Source: Zonotrichia leucophrys gambelii (Eukaryota; Chordata; Aves; Passeriformes; Passerellidae). From it: a stretch of DNA of 64,000 nucleotides. Positions 37,401-49,400 of the stretch are shown here, in pieces. Position 1 is the stretch's first letter. Each line of letters opens with the position of its first letter. Under the pieces are notes generated by a model that was not told the origin of the DNA, made no database searches, and was given only the letters and a program-made list of their open reading frames with translations. A program made the position numbers and the translations under genes. The DNA is taken from positions 61,907,075-61,971,074 of the forward strand of contig NC_088172.1 of NCBI RefSeq assembly GCF_028769735.1. Direction: 5' to 3'.

Positions 37401-40400
37401 TGTGAGATTGGTCTTGATCACTGCAAGATAAGTTCTCTTAAAAAATACAATCAGAATTCCTGAGTAAAATCTGCAGATATTAATGTGAACATTGTCTTGA
37501 AATTAGAACAGATATTGGTATTTCAAGTTGCTGATAACACTAATATATTTTATGTGTAACCACTGGGTCCCACCTGGGATTGTATACACCCTCCTTTCCA
37601 TAATTCACATAGAATATTGAGTAAAAAATTGTAACCTGTTGATATAAACCCTATTTTTATGGGTTTCTGATGCAAAGAAGAAAAGGAACAGTTTCTACCT
37701 TTTTAAAATATCCTGCTGAGGAGGAGTTAATAGTGTTTCTCAAAGCTGATAGGAATTAAATTAGGATTTTTTTTTTCTGCACTGAACAAAAATATGCATG
37801 AGGAGTAGTTTACCAATACTCAGTGTTCTCCCTGTTTTCTTCTGTGAACACTGCCTTTAATGAAAGTTTAGAATAAAAAAACCTGTGGCAAAGCCATCTG
37901 TTTACTGGAATCAACATTTTTTTACCTGCATACTGCATAGGGCACTTAATACATGAAAACAGTCTGAGACAGATAATGGAGGCTTCCCCACAGGGCCTGG
38001 TTTTGTAAGTTGATTCAAGGTTCTCCACCACCCACATTAAAACTGATGCCAAATATTGCAGTTGTTCAGTGAGCTGTTCTCCAGTCATTTATATTTCTCT
38101 AATTATGTCCAGGTGCATGAAACTTGTCCAAAGCTTTTGCTTGCATAACTAGTTTAAATATCAATAAAAACCTCCCTTCTTTTTTACAGAACAGAGATTT
38201 ACACCACAACAGTCTGTAGATGCATGGGATTAGCTTTTTGCTCAGCTGGGGTCAGTCTAGTGTGAGCCACACAAAACTAATCCTGTCGTAACCCTGGCAG
38301 TGTAAAAACAAGTAAAGGAGTAAATGAAATTGTAGTGTTAAAGACACTTCAGCAGACAGTTTGGGCTAAATATTTCTAAATGTCTGTAGAAATCATTGAC
38401 AGGGAAAGGATACTCTCCCATAATTACATCTTTCTCTCCCGGGGATCTCAATTGTGTGGTAAAACCAAGCCAGATTTCTTTGTCTGGAGAAGGAAATATA
38501 TTATTTTTATTATGTTCTTTTAATTTCATTATGTTCTTTGGCTTCTAGAAGATATATTGATCCAGATGATTTTCTCTACTGCATGATAGATAATATAATA
38601 AGAAGGTGTAAATTTTAGTTCAGACTATTTTTTGAAATTGGAACATTAAGAGCCAGATCCCTGAATGCCCTGATTTGACATCTGAAAACATTCTTTCCTT
38701 TGTAGTCTCTGCAGTAATATATATGCATGTGATGTAGCCAATGTGTATGGTATGTTTCTCTGTGCTTCACCAGGGAATGGACAACTTTTCCCTCCAATTT
38801 CTTTCTTAGATCCAGAAGAATCAAATGAGTGCTCAAACTTCATAACTGAACTTTAAAAACCTAATATACATCATAGCAATTAATTGTTTCATCTCCTAAG
38901 ATCTGTGGAGAGTTTGGCATCTGCCTCATGTTGTGGTTTTCTCTTGTGGCTTTGAAAGGAAGCTCGACTTTTAGCATTACAAAGAAACCTTCAGCCACTG
39001 TAGGGTCTGTCTAATTAGTCACTTTTTAGAGCCCATGGATAATTGCCATTATTAGACAGCAGGGTCAAAAGTCAGACAGAATGTTCTTGCTCATCTGCTT
39101 CAAGGTGTTTTCCAACTTCTGTTTATGACCCTTCAATGAAGGAAGATGCAGGGGACCTGTTTGTTCTCTTTCAAACTAGGCAGTGAAAGATAAAATAAGT
39201 TTAAAGCAAATGTGTCACACTTACATAGGGCAGACTGGTTGAAGCTCTTCTGAAGTCATATGCCTTCAAGGTTTGTAACAGTGTCATGTTCCACTAGAGG
39301 TAAGAATTCTTGTGTGCAGGTGGTCAGTGTATGCTAACTGTTAATGGACTGTAATTATTAACTAAAACAGAAATATTCACTGGGGTTTGTTTTGTTCTCT
39401 TGTTTTTTTCCCCAGAAGTAGAAAAGACCAAATGCCAGCATGAACGAGAAGTAGCTCTTGGCAGCGGAGGTGCTTTCTTCCCAAGGGATGTAAGAGTTGG
39501 TCACTTCATTCCCCAGTGTGATGAGCATGGGAATTACCTACCCACACAGTGCCATGCTGGCAGTGGATATTGCTGGTGTGTGGATAGGGATGGAAATGAG
39601 ATTGATGGCACCAGAAGCGGTCCAGGAGTCCGACCACCATGTAAGTGGCTGAAGCAGTTGTTTCTTGAGAGTATCTCTTTATCTGAGTGCACTGTCTCCC
39701 AAATGTGGGGCTTAGTCCTTCCCCGAGATACAGCACTGACTTGGAGCAATGCACATTTCTGCTGTCCCATTGTGGTACGTCTCATGCCCTTCAGTGACCC
39801 CAACACACGCTTTTCCTTCAGCCAGGGTATCTGGAAGCTGTGGTAAGCTTCTGAATAAGAAGAAGGTTTTCTAGCTTCTTCCCTGCCTTGAAACGGTGAG
39901 AGGCCCAGAAAGTCTCTGCCCTCTGGGAGCTGTAATGGCTGACTTGCCTCAGGAAATGAAGGATGTTCCTTCCTACGTCTTCCTCACTTCAGCTGCAAAA
40001 TAAGATAGATTTTTCTAAACATTTGAAGCAAAGAGCAATTAGAGAGGCAAACATGAAAAGACCTATTATGTCAATTGCTCCTTCTCTGTCAGCCAAGGGG
40101 AAAATTTCAGAAGCTTTCTGCATCTCATTATAGTTATTAATGTCTGCTTATAGGGCTGTTTCCTTCTTAGAAGTCTGACTGTAATTGTGTCTCTGCAAAT
40201 AATAAGGAACCTTGTTGTGCTGTACAGACTAATTTTTTGTCCATCTGTTTCCTTCTCTGCTAACAAGGTCTGAGCACAGCCGCTCCCCCTGTTGTTGTTG
40301 GGCCCTCTGTTCGACCAGACACGGTGCCTCTGCCACCAGGAACGCACTTGCTTTTTGCCCAAAGTGGTAAAATTGAACATGTTCCCCTAGAGGGAAACAG

Positions 40401-43400
40401 TATGAAGAAAAATGGTGCAAAAGCACTCTTGCATATTCCAGTAAGTAATTTACTATATTAAGTCCATATTTTTTAGAAAATTTCCTGACAAAGATGTAAG
40501 CTACTGTTTGTCTGCATACCTCAATAGTATAAGTTGAAAACACAATTTTTACTCTTCATTAAAATTTCAGTATCCTGCCAATTTGACACTGAAATTTCCT
40601 GATCTGACTACTTAAAAATCTTGAACCTAAGGTATAGAAAAAAATATTTTCCTTTTAAAGAGTGGCTGACAATAGATGACAAGACAAAAATCTAATCTCA
40701 CATGCCTCCAGCATCACATGCCTTCATATAAACTACTGTTTATTTTTATTCACACTTCTATTGACTTTCTGACTCTGGTATAAGAGTTTAGGAGACCTAC
40801 AGTATCAGTAGGTGGAGAGGGCTCCTTTTTTCATTCCTGTTCCCTCAAAGTTTTTTCGTAAGTCTTAATCTATTCCTGTCTTTATTCAGTCAGTTGTCTC
40901 CACTTCTTGGCTACACTTATATTTTTCTTTCTTCTTTTTCTTGCTTCCTTCCCCATGTGTAAGCCCAGTGGGTGGTAGATCTTTTTCCCATGCTTGTTAC
41001 TACCATCTTGAGATTTTTTTCCTAGAAAATGAATTCCTGATGCTGAGAACCTCTCTTTTCCACCACCTGTGTCACATGCGAGCCCTTTTCACTGGCAGTT
41101 TCATCACATTCATTTGTTTTGCCCAAGGCCTAGGATTTTTTTTCACTCCAGTGTTGCTTTATTTATAATAAATGGCAATATTAAGTAGCATACTGGTCTC
41201 TTTATTTTCCTTGTATATTATACCGAGTAGTTAATAAATCAAATACTGGCTAAATTGCACAGATTCACTTCATTAAATAGTACCATAAATTGCTGTGAGG
41301 TCAGGTCAAAATCAAGGTTTTGTCCCTTATGTAAAGTTTTGCTGCAATAACATAAAAAAATTTAAAAACAGTATAAAAAATGGTGTAAGAAGGCCGAAGG
41401 TGACATGATTCTGAATACTTGTCACCTAGTCTAATTATTTACTTGATCTAACTTAAATTAATTACTTAGAATTATCTTGAGAAAAGAACTTCCAAGAGAT
41501 AAGTTGCAGTTCTTTCTTGAAACTTTCAATTGAAAAGAAACTTTAGGTCTGTGCTAGCACTGTTGACTTTGTGTTGTCTGTGTTGTGTATTTGCAAAGTG
41601 ATACCAGAGGTGTTTATACTGCTTTGCAACCCACAGAATTTATGGACAGTGATGAATAAGTGCATCTGTTTTAATTCATGTGTTTGGAACATCTTTCTAA
41701 GAAGCTGTGTTACAAAAGCAGCAACAGTGACAGACTTGGGAATCCATGTGCAATTGTTGCTTTACCCTGATAGTCCCTTTGATTTGCCTGGGGGAGGGAG
41801 TTTGAGCTCTAAACTTAAACTCTAGTCCTACCTTCCTTCTGCCTGCAAAATTGCATATAAATATTTCTTGTTACTTAGAATATTGTTTCCACCACAATGA
41901 TTTATGTAGTACTTGTTTAAGCTAACTTTTATTTTAAACTCTTACTTTGCTAGAACTTTTTGAGTCAAATGGTGTTACGTAGGAAGCATAGCCATAATGC
42001 ATGACTTTGATGTTAGCGCAAGCCAGATTTGATGGAAGTCATTATTCTCCCTTAAAAGGAAAGAATGAGAGGAAAAAGGTGCAGGAAAGGGTGACAAAGT
42101 AAAATGTCAACGTGAACTTTTTTTAGATGGGTGTGCAGGTGAAGCTGTAGAAGTCAGACAAACTCTTCAGTGTATCAATGCTTCTTTGAAATAATGGTGA
42201 ATGATGTCTGATAGTTAAAAGGGACCTTGAACTTGAAGTATTTTTCTAAGATATTTGACAATGTTGCCCAATTATTTACTTGCCCTTTCCTCCCCATTTC
42301 CCACCTTTCCTCAAGAATTTTGTTTCTTCAGGCTTGAGACTTAAAAGCATTAGTTAATGCTGCTGATGAGTAACTGTTGTTTATCCTAAGCTGATCTAAT
42401 TTGCCTGCTGTCCAACAGGACAGAGTTGTTATTGGAGTTGCTTACGACTGCGTGGACAAGATGGTTTATTGGACAGACATCAGCGGCCCCTCGATCAGCA
42501 GGGCCAGCCTGCATGGTGGGGAACCAACAACCATAATCAAAGCAGGTAACCACAGAAAATTCTTTCTCTAGGAACAGTATTAGTCTTGAATTTATTAATA
42601 TGTAGCTCCTAGGTGTTGCCTGAGCTAAGAGTTGTGTTTATTCATTAACATGGAATATCATCAGAGGGTGTCTTTGATTTTTGTTCTGGCCAGCTAGGTA
42701 GGTGCTGGATAGCTGAGATTTTATGACATGTAGTATTATTTTTCTCTCCTGAACTCTACCTGTTAGCTGCCTGCTCTGCTGAGAAAGGACTGGTGAGCAT
42801 GGAGGCTGAAAAGAACTCCTGCTCTCTCTTCCTTGGCTTGGGGATCAAACAGCTGAAGAATTCTTAGAAATAATTTCAGCTGTGGTTTGCCCATGCCTGC
42901 TACTCAAGTGAGCATGGAAAGTGAGTAAAGCCACCTTGTTTGGTCTTTACCCTTTGTAGTTGTTCAAGGACTTGAGAATTAGACTGGAGGGTATTGTGGA
43001 GTTAGTGCTTATCCAGTTTTTATCTTGTTCTTGCATTCTTTCCTTCAGGACTGCTGCTCACTGCAGTCCATGTTAATTTTCCATGCAGCTTGGATGTTAA
43101 ACCCTGCTATTGAGTGGAAAGAGCTAAGGGCAAGGCCAAGTTTGGAGAACAAAGTGAGTGGCTGGGGGAGGTGTTTTTTAATAAAGAAAAAACAACAGCA
43201 AAAGTAGCTGGAGGCACATTTTAAAAACTAGTGTCCTCAAGATCCTAGAACACCTGTGAAGTCAAGGTACTGGAAGAGGTCACCTTTGCTTTGAATTCTT
43301 TGCAGACATTGTTAAAAAACTTATGAAATTATTTTAGAAAAACAATCAGCCAGTTATAAAGGTCTGCAATAAATTTGATTCTGTTTTCTTTAGACAGTGA

Positions 43401-46400
43401 TTCTCTACACATCCAGACTTTGTGCTTTGGAATAGTCAGTTTGTGAGATTCCAGTCAGGCTCTTAGGGACAGCAGATAGATGGGTGTGGCTTGGATCCTA
43501 GCATTGTCCTAGGAAGGAAAAAGAGAGAGCTTAAGGCCATCCCTAACCATTCCAGCAGTTATGGAGCTTCATATTTCTATACCACTTGATGGCTGAGGTA
43601 TTTTATAAGACTTATTTTTCCATCCCAAAGTATTTAATATGATGGGGACTCAAACCTGCAGTGCAGTCCTGTGCTTGCCTGTGCAACTTAGAAACTCTGC
43701 AGGGAAAATATTTTTGCTTTAATGATTTTTGTTTCAGAATCTGCACTTTTAAAAATGAGCAAAGGTACTATTGCGAAAAACTTTATATGGATATGAATGT
43801 CTCTCTATTGATATGAATGTCTCTCTATTGAGAGTGTGTGTAGGCATTAAAATTCTTGTGTAAAATGTTGAAAATTATTTGTGAAGGCTTTCAGCTAAAT
43901 TTGATTGATTATTTAAGGTAATTCAAGATGTTTCAATGCCACATGGAAACCTCATGAGTTTTATCTGCTATAAAAAAATATTGTGTGTATGAAGCTTTCT
44001 CATGAATTCTGTTGTTCTGTTGGTTGCATAGGATGTGGATACTTTTCCTGAAGAGACCAGGAGAGGTGTTGCACTTTAGTTTTTGTATGTTAATGGACAT
44101 TTCAACAAGGATTCAGATCAAAATGTATTGATATTCAGCATTCAAATGCATATCTTCTATGCAGGCCAAAACTGAAAATTTCAAATTTCACGAAATAGGA
44201 AAATGCCTCCCCCTCAGAAGACTTATGAGAATTTTTTTTGTTTTGTTTTGATCTTTGCCTTCTTCCTCCTGTGAGCTCCAGCTGCTTTCTTCAGTTCATG
44301 TGTATTTCTGTGGAATGTACTACATTTTTGGTTAGTTTTTTATAAAGCTCTTGCGATCCAAGTTGTGCTGCTTTGCAGAAACACTGTTTAATTGTGGAGC
44401 CCCATCCAGTTCTCCTTTATCCCTGCAGCTGTGGCGGCTTTCTCAGCTCTGCAGCTGTGGCAGCAGGTTAGGAAGCAGAGCTTTCCTTTGCAGTAATTGC
44501 TTAAAGTCTTATCAGCTGTGCATGTCTGTACAAACCTGCCCTCAGGGACAGAGCCTGTGACTGTATCAGGCTTGATGACAATATTAGCAGGAACATATTT
44601 GTGCCTCTGGAAAGACTGGTGATAAATGAAGCTTTGAAATATTCCCTTACCCCTCCCTCCATGGGGGATAGTTTTTTTCTGGCTCATTATCAACCACACA
44701 GAAGAGACATTTACTTTAAGACTTCTCTAAATCTCCCACATATAGATGACATGAGGAAATTGAAACAAGGAATCTAGTCAGGGAGCAGGGGCTCCTGGGA
44801 ATCAGTGACAGCAAATCTTTTGCCTGCTACTGTCTTCTGTTTCCTAAAAGTCTGGGAGCTCCTCCATTACCATTTAGTCAATAACGTTCTGATCCCAGAC
44901 ACTGGGGACTGTTGTACTCAAAATGTGGTCACCCTCAGCAGACTCTGCCATTAGCAAGGAAAGAAGTAGGATCATTTGAGGGTCTGAAGTATATGTGAAG
45001 TGGTTTCTTGCAGCTGACAGGTTTAGCTCCACAGAAGCACTTAGAGAAATAAAGACCAACAATGTGAAGTCAGTATAACTGAGTCAAAGTGTGCCCAAGA
45101 GCCCTCAGGAGGAGTAAAGTAATGCCTGATTAAAATTTACTTTCTTGCCCATCACCCCTCCCCTCCGGCCATGAGCTGTGAGTCAGAAACAATGAGATAC
45201 ATCTTGTTTGTTCCTTTCCACTTCTTCAGCAATTAATATAAACTTAAAATGTCATGTGTGCAGATAAAGTGCAATCCACTTGAGTGGGAGAGCAGAGGAT
45301 GCTTGAACTGTTGTGCAACTGTTACTCACAGCAACATCGCAGTAGCAAAGTCTAGAGAGCCCCATGTTCCGATGTTCTGGGCCAAGTGCCTTTTCTCCAG
45401 AAAGGTTGCTTGTGTCACATAATGTTTGTTTAATGGCTGTCAGTGAATAAACCTAAGAATTAAAAGAAAGCTAATGGGCTACATTCCATTCAGTGTGTGG
45501 ATCAGCATTTGAAAGGTGCTTTTTTTTTTTTAAACAGCTGGCTGGTATAAAGGGTCACTTTGCCTCTTTTGGGCAGTGACTATGTAAAATTCTTTGCTTT
45601 TTTTTTGGAACTGAAATTGAATTAAAATAGACTTTCTTTTTTTTTTTTTTTAACTTGTGTTTGGCTTCCTTAAATTCCTCACAGCCTGCCTGCTCTTTTT
45701 CAATGGAACCTTGAAAAAAACAGAGCAGTTTCTCATAGTGGCTGAATTAAGCTTTATAATTTTTTTCTGCATCCTGCATCCAAGTTAGAAATTACTGATG
45801 CTAGAGCAGTAAGGTCATTATCTGCTATTTCCTGTTGCTTTTGGAACAAATAACTGTCCAAGAAAAACTGTGCTCATACTGTGCTGTGTTCCAAAAAGAA
45901 TAGCTCTGCAAAAACAAAAACTGGATCTAGATTGCATCAGTTAGTTAATAACATTGTCTCTAGTGTTTAGAGTTTGATTTGTTTAATTGCTGCATCACTT
46001 AGCATAAATTCAACTGTCAGAGGGGTGTCATGTATGCTGGTACTAAGGAAGGAGAAATATTAAGGGTTATAAAATCCATTTTATGGCCTTCTAAGTATGG
46101 TAGAATAAGATTTTGACAGTATCTGCTGTTCCTTTCTCTGTTATAAACTCCTATGTTTGCCCCTCCAAGTACAATTTCTTTTTGTGGCAAGTTTGTTCCG
46201 CATGGAACTTCTCATTTTATGTCTTTAAACTTTCAGGTAAAATGCATGTTCCCCTTCCAATTGATATAAAGTAGCTTTTGTTGGACCACAGCCAGAACGC
46301 TGAAGAAAACATTTCTTTTAAAGGTTATCCTTATGCAGCATTGAGGCTGACAGAGTGTATTGGGAATTAATATAATACCTAGGAATGTTTTTCTATGTTC

Positions 46401-49400
46401 TCCTGCAGACTTGGGAAGCCCTGAAGGGATAGCTGTAGATCATCTAGGTCGCAACATCTTCTGGACTGACTCTCAGCTGGATAGAATAGAAGTGGCCAGG
46501 CTGGACGGGCGGCAGCGTCGCATCCTTTTTGACACTGGTTTGGTGAACCCCAGAGCAATCGTCCTGGATCCTGTGAGAGGGTATGGATGTGTTGTCAAGA
46601 AACACGTGCAAAACTTGATTTTATTTATCTGGTTATTTAATGACCTGTGTTCCATGCAGAACCCCAGTGATGGAGTAAGGCTCTGGGTTCAGGTCAAGCA
46701 TCAGGGACTTCCATCTTATAGTAAATTGTGTGCATGTTAAGGAGTAAACAACAAAGAAGCCATTGAGGGGCCGTGCATATTCTTAGGCACAGCATGTACA
46801 TCCAAGGGAAAAACATCCTACCATTAAAAAATGGCTATTAATAGTAAAACATCAGAGAGTTATTGGCCCTCTCTGGGGATCTCTGCTGAGGATAAACTAT
46901 TCTGATTCCATTGTTGCTTACTTGGTACACTGAAAAGAAAAATATTGTTTCAAATGGGTCCCAAATGTATGCCAAATAGTCTTGCTTTAGCCTGAGCAGA
47001 CATGATGGGAAGTGAGATGAAGAACTAGAAACGTGGATGTACATTTTGAACGGCCCTCAGAACTGTTTCAATTTAAGTCTTTTTGGCCAGCATTTTGATC
47101 ATAAGCTAAACAATGGAAGGAAAGCATTTCTTCCTACGTCAGTGCTTGCTCCTTTTGTTTTTGATGGAAGTATTTTTGCTACGCTTTTACAACCCTTTTT
47201 TGACTTCTATATCAAAGTGCAATATGGCCCTTCTTATTTATTTAAATGATTTAGGGGCTGTATGTTACTTATGTGTTCTTAGTACTTTCTTAATTACACT
47301 AATCTTTTGAGATAAGTCCCTGTCTTAACTCTAGCCTTTTTCTTCTTCCTAAGAAACTTGTACTGGACTGACTGGAACAGAGAAGCTCCTAAAATTGAAA
47401 CTTCATACATGGATGGCACAAATAGAAGAATTCTTGTTAAAGATGATCTTGGGTTACCAAATGGACTGACATTTGATCCTTATTCCTCAATGCTGTGCTG
47501 GGTAGATGCAGGTAAAGGAGGGCTAAAATATTTCTTTGTAATAGTAGTAGTGTAAGTATATCCAATCCTGAAATTATGAACAGCCATAGCTTCTGGCTTT
47601 AATGATTTATTCATTGCTGTTCACATGATAGTGTGTGCAAGCTGAAGGATTTCAATTCTGATCACAAAACTTTCTAGGAATGCAACAGATCTATGTCTTT
47701 GTATCTTGCATGTGGCTATTTTTTTTACATAGTGCTTGGGGCTTTGTAGAAGTTCTTAGTTTAAGACTAGGGAAAACCACAGATTTATCTAATCTGCCTT
47801 CCAGAATGTCATTCTGGCACTATTGTTCTAAAGCCTGTAACCTGAGGCCAAGTCTGGCTTATATTTGACTGAAGCAAGTCTTGAAAAAGCAATGCACACA
47901 AAAGATCAAGGGATCAAAGTTCTGCCACCGCCCCATTGTTAGTTTTGTGACAGTGATTAGAGGGGAAGTGTGCTTTTAATTGTCATTTAATTTTTATCTT
48001 TTGGGATCTTGCTGTCTTTCGCCCTGTAGACTCTGGCAGGGATGTCTTTCTGTGGAGGTGCTTTTACACTTCAGGTCACCTTTCAAATTTTGGATGAATT
48101 AAAATGGCCAGGCTGTCTTTCTCACTATAAAACACTTTCTCCAACCTTCAACCTTCTGCTATCTCTAGTTACTTTCTCTCTCTTCCAGTCTTGTTCTCAC
48201 ATTTGCGTCTTCTCCTTTTTTGTCTAATTCTGAAACACTTTACTTAAGAAAAACCTCCAGGTGTTTACATTCATTAGCAGTGTTCCCAGCCTGCAGTGGC
48301 TTTGCAGCTAGACCTTTTTGCACTCTATTTGCATCTATGAATTAGATGTTCTTCCTGCAGTCTCACCTTCATGGCCCAACCCAACAAGTATTTGTGGAAC
48401 ATGTTCACCAAACGTCTCAAAAATATCTTCCAGAGCAGGAGAGCCAAGTAAATGGCTGAAGTATCCCTCCAGAATGGAGGAAGCCTTCTGTCAGCTTCCA
48501 CACCAACCCAAGGATTCTGGAATCCATGGCAGGAATCTCAGCTTGTGAGCATTGGCCATGGCTGCATGGGACATCTGTGTTTCTTTAACTTCAGTGGTGT
48601 GCTGAGTAGCATCAGCACTGGAGTATTTATCCATTCAGTTTTTGGCACATGCACACATGTGACACGGAGGAAGGCTTTGACTAAGCAGCACACTGAAAGA
48701 TTTCCAGGACTTTCCACCCTGTTCATGCTTGCATATTTGTGCTTGTCTTTCATCCCTGATGAGAGCTCTCTTGTTCTGATTCAAAGGCTTAATTGTTTCA
48801 CTACATCCAGGTACCAAGAGGCTGGAATGCATGAACCCTAATCAGCTTGGTAGACGGAAGATTGTTGAAGGGATTCAGTATCCTTTTGGTGTTACAAGCT
48901 ATGGGAAGAATTTATACTATACAGACTGGAGAAGGTACGTTATCTGCTAAAGAAATAATGGAGTACTTTTATCTTTTTTTTTTCTCCCCGGTAGAAACTG
49001 AAGTATATACTGCATTTCTCATGCCTGACCTCTCACACATTCCTGTTTTGTTCCTTTCCTGGCAATAGCTGATGCAGGGTGGAGTGGATGTGTAGAGCTG
49101 ACCTACTGATGCTGCCAGTTAACTGAGTTTTCACTTTTTAGCATAGTGATTTGTCCTTGAAGAAAATGCTTTTAACACTGAACATTCTTGGGAAAGGAGT
49201 GGGCAGTAACTTGTTTCTCTTACAGCAGCTGCATTGTAGAGGGCAGACATTTCATCACTCTCAGCTTTCTATGCCTTTTATTATATGAATGTTCAATCAA
49301 AACTACGGGGAAAAAAGTGTTCCTATCTTGATGACACTTTCTTTGTTGCAAATGCTCTAAAATGTTGCCATATGAACAAGACTTAGAGGTTTACTTTAAC

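Noticed and set aside
39641..40267. Search for a second thyroglobulin repeat (which would indicate NID2)
   Set aside because: No CWCV-type cysteine pattern occurs in the intron, and exon 14 goes directly to the propeller connector.
48452..48841. 129-codon ORF crossing the exon 18 acceptor
   Set aside because: It is in a different frame from NID1 and nearly all of it is intronic.
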